Shown: positions 48,561-62,069 of the stretch, piece after piece | Numbering within the stretch: position 1 is the stretch's first letter | How the letters are laid out: the number at the start of each line of letters is the position of its first letter | Source: Cricetomys ansorgei | Taxonomy: Eukaryota; Chordata; Mammalia; Rodentia; Nesomyidae | DNA: 64,000 nucleotides | Assembly (NCBI GenBank): GCA_026225945.1 | Contig: JAMJFZ010002307.1 | Coordinates: 9,911,001 to 9,975,000 of the forward strand | Direction of reading: 5' to 3' | Translations under genes and position numbers: made by a program | The notes under the pieces: generated by a model | Databases searched by the model: none | What the model was told of the DNA's origin: nothing | Seen by the model: the letters and a program-made list of their open reading frames with translations, nothing else

Positions 48561-49997
48561 TACTGCACACAATGCTGGGTTTCATAAGGACGTTTTAATA
48601 CAGGCCTGTGATGTACCTTGACCATGTCTTTTGTCTTTGTATCTTCTTCCTCAAAGACAGATTCTCTAATGTTTTAAGTTGGCTTCAACTGCTCTTTCTA
48701 GGTTTTCCTTCTAATCTCCTGGAAATGAAATGTGCAGTCATGTTCCTGCCACCCATAAGGTTAATCATCAATTTCAGCACATGGCCCCCAAATATCCAGA
48801 TATGACAAACTGTGACAAATTCTGAATAGGAAAAACAAACTATTTAACTTCCTGATGTTGTTAGCATGCCTAGTAATTTCTTAATCATGGCAACAAAGGC
48901 CATGTCTAATAATATGGAAAGAGCTCAATGTCATCATTTTTCCCAGGAACAAAATTTTTTCTGGTAACCTTCAATTACTGCTCAAAGATGATGCAGCTGC
49001 TTCCACACAGGTGGAGAGATTTCCATCCTAAAACAGGTTTCTTAGTATGGTGGGAACTGGTGGCTCTCTACCCTGAATTAACAACAAGCCTTCCCGAAGA
49101 AGCTGTCCCACCTATATTTAAATCCTTTGTATATTGATTCTCAAGCTTTGAGGGCACATTGTAATTAAATTAGAACCACACCCAAGACTGATGTGAGGGG
49201 TTGGGATGGGGGTGGGGGATGCTGAGTTGGGGAGTCAGTGACAACAAAGGAGATATTCACGATGAGAAAGACCGAAAAGCTCCTGCTACTGTTACAAGCT
49301 GTTACATAGCCCGCAGATGGATTCATATCTGTCTAGAAATCTCATTTTCTTAAAAGGAGCCAGCATAGAGGAACAGATATTCCTGTTCTCCGGGTCGATC
49401 CTTAGCAAGGTTTGACCGTATTGATCTATACCTCTCAGGTTGTCTGTTTTTTCACTAAAAAAAAAAAAAAATCAGAATAATGCCACTCACTTATTCCGTA
49501 TGTTTGTCATCATGTTTGAGAAAACATGCAAATAGACCGAGACACCTCCTAATAGCTCAACAAGTGGTGGTTATGGCTAAGGTGTTGTCCAGTGTAATAC
49601 CTGTCAAGCCTTCCCCTCTCTCTGACCCACACTCCCGCTGGGCCCAAGAAGTCCAGTCGCACCAGATAGGTTTGTGTTCGTGTTTCCCTCCACACCTCCA
49701 TAGTTTTACGCATATTTTTTTCCTTGTAATCATAAGCATCTCTTTCTTCCAAGGATTAGTTGGTAAAAGTGATATCTATCCAATGATTTTTGTCTTGCAT
49801 TCTAGTACGTAGCACAACGAAAGGAACCAAGTAGACAGTCACATGTTCTTCTAGTGAATTAACTAATGAGAATATCTTGATCTGACACACAGTGTGTCTG
49901 TCTGAGTGCTGTCCCGTGTCAGAAAAGGAAGATGCTGAGAACTAGTCCTGAAAAGGCAGAAATTAGGTCATACTTACAAAAAATAGCTTGAGAGATA

Positions 49998-50056
49998 AGG
50001 AAGGAAGGAAGGAAGGAAGGAAGGAAGGAAGGAAGGAAGGAAGGAAGGAAGGAAGG
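49998..50056. repeat. (GGAA)n microsatellite
   Basis: About 14 perfect GGAA units followed by imperfect AAAGAAAG sequence to about 50095. Long GGAA arrays are known binding platforms for some ETS-family fusion proteins; relevance here is unknown. Confidence 0.95.
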
Positions 50057-53000
50057 GCAGGTGGATGAAGAAAGGAAAGAAAAGAAAGAAAAAGATTTCT
50101 CAAGTGTCATTAATCTCTGATTGGAAAAGCCTTTGTGTGTGTCCTGAGGGCACAAAATTTAGTTCATAAAACTGAATTCACACCTTGCTAAGGAGCTTCC
50201 TCACTCTCTGGCTGCTCACTCATGTTGGAATTAACTGAGAGCGGAACCCAGTATCTTACATCATCCCCTAGATCTAGTTGTCAGCATTTATTGACAGTCC
50301 CCTAGTGACTTCAGCCAGGAGCCAGGGTGGGGACCCATTGCCTAACACAGAGCCTGTCTTAGCTCTTGCCCACAGGAGCTAAACATCTGCTTCCAACTGC
50401 GTGACCCGACCTTTCACTCCCTGCACCACTCCTTCATCACTGCTGAGAATAAGAGCAAATCACAGTGTTTCCCAAATACTGACTTAATCATTCCTCCAAG
50501 TCTTCAAAACAGACAGAGGCAGCTATTTTGTAACTTTGGGGAATGAGTCTTTGTTAGCACTATTTTCGGTGTAAGCCAGTCGTTGCTGTCAAACTAATAC
50601 GTTAAGTTCTTAGAGTTTTTAGAAAGCCCCAGTACTGCTGGGAGCAGAAACTGATACTGTAGGGATGGAAACAGAGCACTGAGTCGGCTGCTCCTGCCAA
50701 GTGACCATTGGGATGTCTCCTTGCCTGACAAAGAAAAGAGATGCTCCATGACCCTCCCAAGTGGAGAGTGGCTATTTAGCGTTATCCACACATTGCTCTA
50801 AACTTGACTGTTGATCTCAGTGTGGGACTGCACAACATTCACACGATGAAGGGAAGAATCCATGTGGATCATGACAGGGAGGTGAAGGAAGGGAAGACGA
50901 GGGCTGTCTTTAATTCCATCCCTCCTTCCTGGTGTGAAAGCTACGAAATACTGACTGTATCTGTTACTTCTCTCATTGCTGTAAATGATACTGGACAGAA
51001 GGTTATTTTGACTCTTAGACTGGAGGAATATAATCCATCGTGTCAGAGAGGATACAGACATGAGTGGCTCAGTGGCCACAGAAGCACGCGGCAACCACTT
51101 GCTTCTATCTCACTAGACCAGAAAGCAGAGCCAGGCTACGAAAGGTGAAGGCCTGAGTCCCCATCCTCAGCTAAAGAGAGTCACTTCCTCCAGATAGGTC
51201 CCAACTCCCAAACATATCAAAATCACAACCCTGACTCTTACCCGAACTTGAGAGCCTTTGTGGTCAGGTTGAAACAAGAAAGGCCAATACACTTGCTGAT
51301 GGTTACTGGAACATTGGAACACCATGCAGGGAAATTTCCAGAAGCTCATCTTTCAGCAGTGTTCCTCAAGTGGGTGGAAAGGGTCTTCTACAGATGGGCA
51401 TTGATGGCTATCATGAAGGAGATGACTGATGGTGCTCAGGAGTGCATTCCCTCAGAGGCAACAGTTCACCTCTTCCCTTTAAAGATGTTTAATTTGTGCC
51501 TCAAACTGGGCATACCTAAGACCCATGCATTACAAAACAAGGTACCATTTATATTACATTTTATTAACAAATAAGAAGTTATCCCAAATTTAGTGATTTA
51601 TTATCTTGAATTTTTACAGGCCAGGACTCTGAACTCAGCTTAGGTATACTCTCTGCTAAGGGAGTCATCAAATCAGCTGGTGTTTGCTCTTCTCAAGAAA
51701 CTTGAGTAAGAAAAAAATCTTGACCTTCTTTGGGGTTTTAAAAATGTATTTTTTATTGTGGGTGTGTGGACACACACACACCTTTAAATAAGAAAATCCA
51801 CTAAGATTAAATCCTTCTTCTTGTAACCCAGTGTTTCAGTATTTGAGTTGCAGTTTATCTGGAAACAGCACTTTGTGGTTTGTTTTCTCTGGAGTGTGAA
51901 CTTCTACAGGCAGGGTCAAACTCCTGCTGTATCTTCTAAGGCTGGATTATGTAGAGGGGAAAAGTAATCAAACAAACAGAGTTACCATAGTTACCATCAA
52001 CCTTCCCTCTCCCTCTGAAAAACATGAAAGAGACACACATAACCATGTGGAGAGATGATGAAGGCTTCAGACTAGCACAGGGCAGATCACAGACTCTCAT
52101 CCCAGCCCACATTGTCCTCTTCTGGGGAATATATTTGAGATTGGGGTAATCATGAGCAGTATTTCAGGAATGCAGATCACCTCTCTGTTACAAAGAAACC
52201 ACATAGTTTACATTCTGCATTCCAGTTGTTGAAACATGGAAGAAATCAGGTCTAATTTATGTGTACTCTGGAAACTGTGGTGCTTCTCATAAGAGCTATG
52301 TGTCGTGGGCTAATGTGCATCATAGGTGTTAGTGCGGGGAAAAGAAGCTGTGGGCACGTGTACTTTCCTGTGACTTTGATGACAGAGAAGGAAAGCAATA
52401 CTGGGATAGTGACATAGAGGCAATTTATGCCATTTTTAGTCTGTGTTTGACAAATTACTGGAGTGGCTTTCTGTTCATTTCTGTCACAGTCCTATATTAG
52501 GTTAAGGAAAATCAAGTTACTGTAAAACGGAATGTCTTTTCTCTGCCTGCTCCTATTCTGATGATATGTTGTATTATGTCTTCTAAAGACCCCCGAACTA
52601 TTTCAGATAGGCTCTGAAAGGCCCCCTGAGGGCCAAGTAAGAAGAGTGGGGAAAAATCACTTTGTCATCCACAAACTGACTCTGCAATATTCATCTTTCA
52701 TAATTTGACTCTGCCTGCCTGGAGAACACACCCTCTGTCACTGTGATTTGCTACCACTGGATGCCATTAAATTCATCATTTCAAATACACTGTGTTCCTA
52801 GGTTTATAGCTCGTAATAACGATCAAGGCTTCCCCATTCTTGATAAATGAGGCCCATCATGATCATATAATATGCATTGGGAAGATTTGCTGGGTTCAAA
52901 AAAAATGAAAACAACAACACATATTGTAGTTTGATGCATGATTGCTAACGTTTCTTCGTTGGATATAATTTCCTTTTCTCTCTTAAATCAGCAAGCAGCA

Positions 53001-53144
53001 TCTATTGCAGGAGTAAGACCATCTTCCAAGAAATATTAGCTGCATACACAAAGAAATATCTTCCCTTCTTGTCAGAACTATGTACACTCAGAATTACTAC
53101 CTGTCACGCCTGTACTAATGTATTAGGCACATTATAAAAATACG
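50057..53144 (+). other. Repeat-poor intronic stretch
   Basis: About 3.1 kb with no B1, B2, B4 or rodent L1 copy that I can see, in a region that otherwise averages about one SINE per kilobase. One possible ancient repeat lies at 51570-51705. Frames up to 114 codons occur but show no domain or splice logic. Confidence 0.5.
51570..51705 (+). repeat. Possible ancient mammalian MER-type repeat
   Basis: CCCAAATTTAGTGATTTATT, ACAGGCCAGGACTCTGAACT and CAGCTTAGGTATACTCTCTG resemble an old DNA-transposon-like or LTR-like mammalian repeat. The family is not fixed. Confidence 0.45.
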
Positions 53145-53350
53145 AAGGACTAGAGATGTAGTTGAGCCAGTAGAGTGCTTGCCTAGCATGCAGGAAGCCT
53201 GGGGTTCAATCCCCAGTACGGCATAAAACCAAGCACAGTGATGCACATCCGGAATCCGGGCACTTTTAAAGAAGTTCCAGGAGAATCAGAAATTCAAGTT
53301 CACACTCTTAATAAGTTCAAGACCACTTGGGATACATGGACCCTGCCTCA
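53145..53350 (+). repeat. B4 (ID-B1 fusion) SINE, sense
   Basis: The ID half GAGTGCTTGCCTAGCATGCA, GGTTCAATCCCCAGTACGGC is followed by a decayed B1 half ending CTTGGGATACATGGACCCTG. Confidence 0.85.
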
Positions 53351-54829
53351 ACTTCCACCCCAACCCCAAACTAAAAGTATAGAAATTTCAAAAGGATGAT
53401 ATTTAAATCCATGCAAACGAATTTGAGTAGTTCTTTCTTGTATCTCTCTGGAGACATATGGGGACGAGGAAGCAGATTCAAGGACATGAAGGGATTCATT
53501 TTGTTTTCGTTCTCCAGCTGCATTCGCTGTCGCCTTCTGATTTGGCATGTGTGTTGCTGGCTGAGGGAGCAACCAGGTAGCTTTTCATAAGTTCACATCA
53601 CACATTTTACTTTTCGAAATGTTACAGAAATATCCACTGTTTGCTTACAGGTTCCTCCTTCCACTCTGCACAGACAGTGAAGAGATACATGGCTCTGATA
53701 AGACCGGGCATACATCCCAGTCGAGTTCATGGCAGGTTAAGCCCCAAACACAGGAGTGTGCGATGAGTCAGAATGTTCCTCTGCCTTCAAGCACCTTTTG
53801 CCTTTTCTGATCTAAGATACACTCAGATCATTTCTCAAAGATAAAGAGAAGTCCGGTTTCTTAAAGAGATATGCCAATAGATTCTAGTTTCCTGACATCT
53901 CGGAGTAACAGATTGTAAAACACTGTAGGCATAAAACATAAAACTTTGCATAATATCAGGAAAAATATTCTCTCTGACCAGGAAGTTTGGATTGAGTGCT
54001 TCGCTTTATGCCTCCGTTGATTTTTCTTTTGATGAAAATTGAGATAAATATCTATAATTTTGGCTGCTGAAACAAAGACTTTCACATACATATGTGTATT
54101 GTTTACTTATGTATGTCTTTTCTCTCTATATATATATGTATGAAATGATAAAATAGTGTTAAAATTAGTTTGACTTCACATCTATAATTTTATAAACTAA
54201 GTTGAAAAGTTTAATTTAGTGTTCTTTAGTATACTGGTATTTAGTAGACTGTGGTCTATTCCAGTTCTCCTTCCTAAACAGTTTTGATTTGAGATTCTAA
54301 TGTTACCAGGTGTCAGAAGGCATTCTCTAGACCATGAAAGCTGACACAGTAATTTTTGCTTTTTTTTTTTTTTAATGAAATCTCAAAGATGTGTCACAGT
54401 TCAGGCCTTAAATTCTCCTTTTCTCCCATGCTACCTTTTTATAATGTTTAGAGAATCTCTCTAACACTTTCTTAACATGGTAAGTGTCAGCTGGGTGTTT
54501 TGAAGTCTTCATGAGAATCAGCCAGGTTGCTATGGATACACAGTTGATGTTTCTGCTGTCATTCTGAACTCAACATGAATATGGAGATGGAAGATGCTTT
54601 TCAGTCTAGAACTTTACAACTGAAATAGCAATTGCCTCCTCTTTCCTAGAATTCTTGAAATCTTTGGTGGTTTTAAATGAAGAGAGGAAAAATACGACAT
54701 TTGCCTCCTTCTGAAACTGCTCCTTGTCTACTGCTGTCCCTAGGTCCCTTTATGATTAAGGCTTAAGAAGAAGTTACTCGGTAAGGAAAAAGGAGTTATT
54801 TTAGCAGAAAACTAAGAGATCCAAAGATT

Positions 54830-55036
54830 TGCTTTATTTTTAATTATACATAGGTGAGTGTGTCTGGGTAAGAGTGTGTGCATGTGCCCCTTGGAGGGCA
54901 GAAGAGGGCAGAAGAGCCTTGGAGCTGAAGTTAAGAGTAGTTGAGAACCATATGGTGTGGGTGCTGGGGACCGAACTCTAGTCTTCTGCAAGAGCAGCAA
55001 GTGCTCATAACCACTGACATATTTCTGTAGCCCCAG
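54830..55036 (-). repeat. B3 SINE, antisense
   Basis: GGGCAGAAGAGGGCAGAAGA, GGTGCTGGGGACCGAACTCT, CTGCAAGAGCAGCAAGTGCT and TTCTGTAGCCCC. Confidence 0.85.
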
Positions 55037-55059
55037 GTGATCCTTGTTAACCATTACTT

Positions 55060-55388
55060 AGTCTGTTTTCTGTTGCTGGGGCAGAACATCACAGGCTGAG
55101 TCAATTATAAATAAGATAGGTTATCTGGCTGATGATTCTGGTTCTGACAGGATGGTACTGGCATCTGGCACAGACATGCTTGTGTTAACCTGGTGGAATT
55201 GGAAAGAAACAGACAGGGAGAAAAATGCATCTGAACTCTTGAGGCAACTAACCTGCTCCCTTAATAACTACGTTACTCTGCAGAGCCTGAATACCCCAAA
55301 GTTCTCTTAAGATTTCCCATCTTGATACCCTCACAATTGAATTACATTTCAGTATGAATTTTAGAAGGCACATTCAAGCTACATCAAA
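55060..55388 (-). mobile_element. MLT1/MaLR-like LTR relic, antisense
   Basis: TTAGTCTGTTTTCTGTTGCT, AGTCAATTATAAATAAGATA, CTGGCATCTGGCACAGAC and GGCACATTCAAGCTACATCA fit the reverse of an old MaLR-type LTR. It is heavily decayed. Confidence 0.55.
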
Positions 55389-55759
55389 ATTTAATCTGCT
55401 GAGGGTTTTTTTCCCCATTGGGGATAGAATTGTGTCGTGAGCTGTACTTCTTGACTTCATGAATTTTCATATGGCTCCTGATGGTGGTCATCATGATAGT
55501 CTCCACCGTGCTCTATAAGTAGCAACGCTGTGAGGTTGTGTGCCACAGGGACCTGACCTCAGAGGGCATTTCCCCTGGCTGTATGTGACTTTTCACCTCC
55601 ATCCTCCTCTTTCTCCTTGGGTGTCCACTTCCACTGTACCCCAGCTGCTCAGCTATTTCCTTTGGTCCTAGATGGATGGAGTGTAAGTTTGCACATGGCT
55701 GGTGATAAAACCTCACATGTGTTGAATTCTTAGGATATCCAAGAATCGTTCTGAAAGAT

Positions 55760-55945
55760 TTACATATATTTACATATATTCATCAGTAATCTTAACAGCC
55801 TGTGGAAGAGTAAGTAATATTACTAGAGGAGACACTGAGGAGAGAGAGGTTAGGCATCCCAGCCAAGGTTACAGAACTAGTAAGTGACACGGCCAGGACT
55901 GTAAATCAGCAGCAATGACTGCCAGCACCTGCACCAACTCCTCAG
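55760..55945 (-). repeat. MIR SINE, antisense
   Basis: AATCTTAACAGCCTGTGGAA, GACACTGAGGAGAGAGAGGT, CAGCCAAGGTTACAGAACTA and GTAAGTGACACGGCCAGGAC are in the order of a reversed MIR core. Confidence 0.75.
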
Positions 55946-58634
55946 CAGTAACTCACCCTTCCTTAAGTATGCAAAGCACAGCCATTGGCAACCTTGATGG
56001 ATGAGACATCTGTGAACACAACACGAGAATCAATCCCAGGCTAGCTTTTCAATCAAATACAGAATTTAATAAAAGCACTTGACCGTAGTAGTTTATGTAG
56101 TTCATCTCTTGCTTGGATTATTAAGATTTTCTTTTTCTTTTTTTTTTTGGGGGGGGGGGGAGCAAAAACAAAAACAAGCTTGTCTACTGTTGAGTTCTTG
56201 GTTGAAGTCCACATGACTTAGTCATTCTCAGGCTCCCTGGGGGTCTCTACTGTCCTGGGTGGATTGAAAACTTTCCATGGGTTACCATGTTGTTTGCTAG
56301 CCCTGGATGAAACTAGGGCATCAGCTGCAGAAGGTGAACCAAAAGAATAGTCTTAAAAGCTACAGGTGCCTCAGTTTGGTTTCTTGCTAGCTAAGTAAGT
56401 TAGCTAGGGGAGAGGGGAGCAATTGGAAAATAAGCAAGTATTTGTCTTCAGGAAACTTGCTACCACTAATCACATGCTGCAAGAACTGAGATGGAGAAAG
56501 AATTTTAGGAAAAGTCTGCTTTTTACCCATGAAGCTGGGTGTTCCATCTGTCCTACACCAGTCACATCAAAATCAGGAGAAACTACATACCAGGAGAGCC
56601 AGGAAGGAGGCTGCCAGATGAGCCACAGGATTTTTTCTCTTAATCAGTAAGTCATGTGAGGGAGATAAAATGGCCCTACTGGTTCCTAGCAGAGAGGAAG
56701 GTCTCCCACTTTCCCTGTTGATTTCAGCCAGTGCAACTTCTGTCTCGGGGCCAGGGAAGCCAGTCAAAGGGTCTCACGGATGATTTATTAGGCCTGTCTC
56801 ATGAGTGTGGGTGTGGCATTTGAACATTCTTGGCCACAGTGCTCAGAGCTACTGCTTGCAGGAAGCTGGGCTCTAGCTGTTGAGCCTGTAAAAAGAGGCA
56901 AGGCCCCTCTACACTCTGTAGCCATTGCCAATTCTAAGCCCTTTCCACCGAGGCCCCCTGCTGCCTCACCTCTTACTCTAGGACAGAAGGCTTCCCCTGG
57001 AAGGCTCCTGAGGCCCTAGATGACACAAGGCATCCACTCCCAGATCTTTACTGGATGTGTCTGATGGCTCCTTTCATAATGGAAATAAGGTACATCTTTC
57101 CTTTCGATTTTACAATTGCAGTTTTTGTTCACATATCAGTCTTTTAAAATTCCAAGGCTTCAGTTGCTAGCAGAGTACTAATATCCGAATTTGACAGGAC
57201 TCTGATACATTGCATTCTGTGGCTTTTTGTGTTTAAAAAAGTTCAGGTTCTTAGGGAAGGAATTTTTTTTTTTCTTTCATCATCGTTTTCCTAAGATAGA
57301 TTCAGAGGCGTGAATCTGAGGTCTCAGCATCTTCCTTCTCAACCTTCTAAATTCAATCGACTTGCCTTTCACTTCAACTTTGGCCCAGTCCCCAACCCCG
57401 ATGGTCTGGATCCAAGCATGAGAAGTCCTATTTCGTGTTCTTCATAAAAACTTGGGCAGTTCTTTTGGAGCTCCCAGTACATTGTGGGTAGGCTGCAATG
57501 ACGTTTGACTTTCACTGAAGCATCCGCACCGTATCCTTGCTGTCTCATTCTGCTTTCTCTGTTGATGGGTAACTTCACCCATGACAAGTGGTGAATCATG
57601 CTGTTGTGGCTTTCAGGATGGCAACTGGAATGAAAAACCCCGCAGGCGTTTCTCACACGTCTCTTAATGCCTCGGTATTTTGGGATGTTTCACGGCAGCC
57701 AGCTAATGTTTCCCAACAATTTTTTGAGAAAAAAAAAATGCTGTCTACATATGGAAGATAACGTATTCAAGAGAGTAAGCCAGAAACTTTGTAAGGTTCT
57801 GGTGTAAACAGGAAATCTGAGTTTTAATTGTAGCAATTTGTGGTAAAAGATTACTTTGGACCAGATACAGACCTCTCACCCTGGATGTCAGCCGTGACTG
57901 GCCACAGGGGCTTTGATACATTTCTGTACCCAGATTCAATCAAGTACAAGTGAAGCAAAGTCCTTAGTTTAGAGATTTGGACTTCATTGGCCTGTGACCT
58001 TTTTGTCTTCTGAACCACTTCTGAGACTTCAGAAAGTCATGGCTGGTTACCTAAGAGCTGTCTTAGAAAGTGTTATGTTAATGGTGGGCAATCGTGCAGT
58101 TCAGTCAGGTCCTCTGTTAGGATGGGATCAGGCTGACTATCAATCCCAGCATACCCCTACTCAGATTCATTCTACCCATTTGCCCTGTTCTCAGAATATA
58201 CATCCTCTCTTGCTCAGTCCTTTTTCCTTTTGTTTCTGCTTCATGTATCCAAGTACAACAAACCTAGCAACAAATCTTTGTTTGACTTGGGTACAGGGAA
58301 GTGATCCCTCACTGGGCAACACAGTAGCCAGATGAAGCAATAATTACAATATCAATACATTCTGTCAGAGAAAGAGTCTGAAGTGTCTCTAGAAGGTTCT
58401 GTTGTAAACACTTGGTCCTTAGCAAGGTATTATTGTGAGATGGCTGGAGCTTTAACATGGGAAGGCTTTGGGGTCATTGTTTCGAAAGGTCTTAGGGAAA
58501 CTTGTTCTCACCTCCCCTCTCTTTCCTTTCCGTACTGTACAGCAAGCAATTCTGCTGTGTCAGACTAACCCCACCATTGCTTCGTTCTACTCTTGCCTAA
58601 AAACAACGGGTCTAACTGATCATGCGCTGAGACC

Positions 58635-58735
58635 ACTAACTCGCTCTGTAGCTGAGGATGATCTTGAACTACTGATCTTTCAGATTCCAACTCCAAAGTG
58701 CTGGGATTGAAAGAAGCACCATCTTTCCCTGCACT
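58635..58735 (-). repeat. Decayed B1-like SINE, antisense
   Basis: ACTCGCTCTGTAGCTGAGGA, TGATCTTGAACTACTGATC and CAAAGTGCTGGGATTGAAAG. Confidence 0.7.
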
Positions 58736-58744
58736 GACCTGGTT

Positions 58745-58942
58745 TTTCTTTTTTAATTATTTGTTTTTATTTATTATTTTTATTTTTAGATTATGTGTGT
58801 ATGTGTATCTGTGTGGGTGTTTGTGCATGTGCAGAGGCGGTCCTCTGATCCCTTGGAACTGAAGCCACAATCAGTTGTGAGCTGCCTGACACAAGGACTG
58901 GGAATCATGGGTGGTGATAACCATTGGGCTATCTCTCCAGCC
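58745..58942 (-). repeat. B3 SINE, antisense
   Basis: Long AT-rich tail, then TGATCCCTTGGAACTGAAGC, GTTGTGAGCTGCCTGACAC and GGCTATCTCTCCAGCCC. Confidence 0.85.
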
Positions 58943-59662
58943 CAACCTGATTCTTTAAAGCACAGTGTAATGCTAGAAATGAGAACTGATTATTATAATG
59001 ACCGAAAGAATCTTTTAAGGAAAATACATCTCTTATAACCCTAGAGACCCCTTTATTGAATCTACACACAGGCTGAGGACCTTGCAGGATGTTTCTGCCT
59101 TGTGTCCTCGATGAGTCTTGGAGGCTCTCAGATGTTAAACTCACCTTACCATGTAGTCATTTACTTTATCTTCAAAATATGGTCCTCGTGGAATGTTTTA
59201 TTTTTCAGTGAAGGAAACTTAGACTTAAATATAAAAAGAAATATATATATATTTATATATATATATCACTCAGTTAGCAAGAGATGAAACTAAAATACAG
59301 AAATTACAATTATAAAATTAAGAAAACAAATTGGGTGTTGTCTTGGGCTCTTTCTTAGACTGTGCACTGATTATTTCTGACACTTTGTTTTACACAATAT
59401 AAGTCGGTTCTAATCATCGGTGACAAGGTCTTAGTGTTCATATTTCTAGCAGTGACTCAAATAGAAAGACAACAGCAAATATTGTGGAAGGACCCAGTGG
59501 TACTATTGTCTGTGGGATTGGACATCCTTCTCTGGTTTCTGCATGAATAAACACACACACACATACACACACATGCAGAGCTTTGGGAATTTCCATAAAA
59601 GCAGTTAAATTTCTGGAAAATAGTTGAGATCAACGTTTTACACCTGTGGAATTAAAAGTGTT

Positions 59663-59665
<3 letters not shown>

Positions 59666-59729
<64 letters not shown>
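59666..59729. repeat. Compound (CT)n(CA)n microsatellite
   Basis: About 14 CT units directly followed by about 17 CA units. Confidence 0.95.
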
Positions 59730-59731
<2 letters not shown>

Positions 59732-60257
59732 ATACCCTGCTGACCATCTTGAAGAACCTCAGAGTTTACAGTACTTTAAATTGTTCTACTGTTTATCAAA
59801 TCTTCTGAGCTCTGTGGTAGCCCTGGAAGCTAGCAGACCCACAACCACAGGTTGTGAAAAGAGCAGCTTCTTAGTCATTGGAGGGAAGGACCCTCCTTCT
59901 GCACAGAACTGGCACTAAAGCCTGTTCTATAGTCTCGAAAAACACCACTGAAAGGGTGCTGTTATATGATACGACTCCTAATCTCAGGGGAAGCCCTATC
60001 CACAAGAAACAATCAATAGTAATAACACAGAGGACAAACAAGACAATGACTTAACATGTGAAGGATCTACAGAGGTTTTGGGAAAGTTCTGATATATTAC
60101 TGGGCATATAGTAAGGTGCTCTCATGCTCAAGGCTGTATACATGCTCAACCAAGACATGAGAGGGTGCTAGTCTTGAACATCTGGCTAGCCTTGAAGCCA
60201 TGGGAGAGCAAGAATGAAGTCAAACTGACTACCTAAGCATTGAAGGGATGACCCAAC

Positions 60258-60361
60258 ACATAAGAAGCCATCAGCTGCCTGACTTGGGTGCTGAAAACCA
60301 AACTTAGGTCTTCAACAAGAACAGTCTACACTTTTAACTCCTGAGCCATCTCTTCAACTCG
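60258..60361 (-). repeat. B2/B3 SINE fragment, antisense
   Basis: AGCTGCCTGACTTGGGTGCT, CCAAACTTAGGTCTTCAACA and GAGCCATCTCTTCAACTC are the reversed head half. Confidence 0.75.
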
Positions 60362-60887
60362 ATCACCCAACATTATTTTTCAGAATTCTCAGGACAATCC
60401 TAAATAAAATTCATTCAGAAACTCAGCTGTCCTGGATATCTAAATGATGCTGAAAAGAAAAAAAAAATTAAAGACTCATACACCCTGAATCCTCAACTTT
60501 CTGCAAAGGCACAGGCATCAAGATGATTTAGAACTGGTGTGGGGGCTGACATATAGCTCGATGAAACAGAATTGTCCAGAAATAAGCCTCTACATTTAAT
60601 AGCAATTTATTAAATATGTTAGAGGAGAAAGCGTTCTGTAACCAGTGACTGTAAATTGATGAAGTTGGAATGATGCCTCAAGTTGTATACAAAATTTTAC
60701 TCAAAGTGACCCACAGGCTTAAATATAAACTCATAAGAAGAAAATCTAGGAGACAGGACTTGAGACTTTGACTTGATTATGTTTCTCATATATGAGATGA
60801 AGTACAAATAACTAAAGAGAAAGCTCATCTTGTCAACATTAAGACTTAATGTATCAAAGTATGTTATTAAGAAAAGAGCTGGTATAC

Positions 60888-61093
60888 ACACTCCTCATCC
60901 CAACCCATTAGGGCTGGGAGCAGGAGGATTAGGAGTTGAAGGTCATCCTTGGCTATATATCAAGTTTGAGGCCCGCTTGGACTGTGGCTATATGAGACCT
61001 TGTGTGAAGAGGGAAAAAAAGAAAGGAAGGAAGGGGGGAGAGAGGGAGGGAAGGAGGGAGGAAGGAAGTAATGAAGAAGGAAGGAAGGAAAGA
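60888..61093 (+). repeat. B1-like fragment plus (GGAA)n inserted in the L1M
   Basis: GGGAGCAGGAGGATTAGGAG, TTGAAGGTCATCCTTGGCTA and CTATATGAGACCTTGTGTGA, then a GA/GGAA-rich run from 61017 to 61093. Confidence 0.75.
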
Positions 61094-61530
61094 AATTATA
61101 ACTCATAGAATAAGAGACAATACATTTGAATGAAATATTAATTAAGGATGTATATTCAGAATTTAAGAAAAAATTTATACTCTGTAATAAAAAGATGAGC
61201 TTCTCATTCAAATTGTGCAAAGGATTTAAACTGATCATTTTCCATAGAAGACACTCAAGGAACAGTAAGTGCATAAAACAATACATCATTGAACATTGGG
61301 GTCAAAGCAAATTAAAACATTATAACTCACATTCACTTAAGAAAGTACAATGAAAATATCCATAGACAATTCAGACAGGATGTGTGAAAAAATCATTTCT
61401 CCATGCTGAAAGGAATGTAAAATAATGGAGCTACTTTGGGAAACATCCTTGACAGTCCCTAAAACATACTGTATGTGAACAAAGTGTTCTCTCTCTCTTT
61501 TCCCTTCCCTTTCTCCCTCTCCACACATGC

Positions 61531-61536
<6 letters not shown>

Positions 61537-61574
<38 letters not shown>
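61537..61574. repeat. (CA)n microsatellite
   Basis: About 19 CA units; the Cys/Val-rich minus frame over it is an artefact. Confidence 0.9.
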
Positions 61575-61576
<2 letters not shown>

Positions 61577-62069
61577 GTAATATAAATAAAAGTCATATCT
61601 GCACAGAATTCTCTATACATATGCTTATAAAAGCAATATTTATAGCCATCTGACAGTTGAAAATAACCAAAATGCCTATAAATAGGTGGAATAACAAAAT
61701 CACAACATCTACAGAATAGAATGTAATTCAGCATATAAAGTAATAAGCATTGGTATATGCTGTAACATGGATGAATTCTGAAAACATAACGAAGCAGAAC
61801 AGTCACAAAGGCTACATGTTGTATGATAACATGTACATGGAATGTTCCAGAGGCAACCAAGTAGAAGCAGAAGGGTTAGTAGCTGCCTGGGGCAAAAGGA
61901 ATTGGGGCCAGAATGAGGACTGACTGATAACTGGGTATAAAGTTTCTCTGGGGATGACGAAAATGTCATAAAATTAGATTATGTGGATATTTCATAACTG
62001 TGAATACATTAAAAACTTTGACTTTGTATACTTAAGTGGGAGAATTGTGTGCTCTATTAATTATGTCTA

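Larger units (their letters stand above)
60410..62060 (+). mobile_element. Ancient L1 (L1M-type): ORF2 3' part and 3' UTR, degraded
   Basis: Landmarks of L1 ORF2 and its 3' UTR appear in order on the + strand: CTGACATATAGCTCGATGAA, GTGACCCACAGGCTTAAAT, GTGCAAAGGATTTAAACTGA, TGTAACATGGATGAATTCTG and GAAAATGTCATAAAATTAGA. Frames are broken throughout. It is interrupted by a B1-like fragment with a GGAA run and by a CA microsatellite. Confidence 0.8.

Noticed and set aside
50804..51574. Consecutive plus frames of 114 and 108 codons in the repeat-poor stretch
   Set aside because: No recognisable domains, no plausible exon borders, and lengths compatible with chance in 64 kb.
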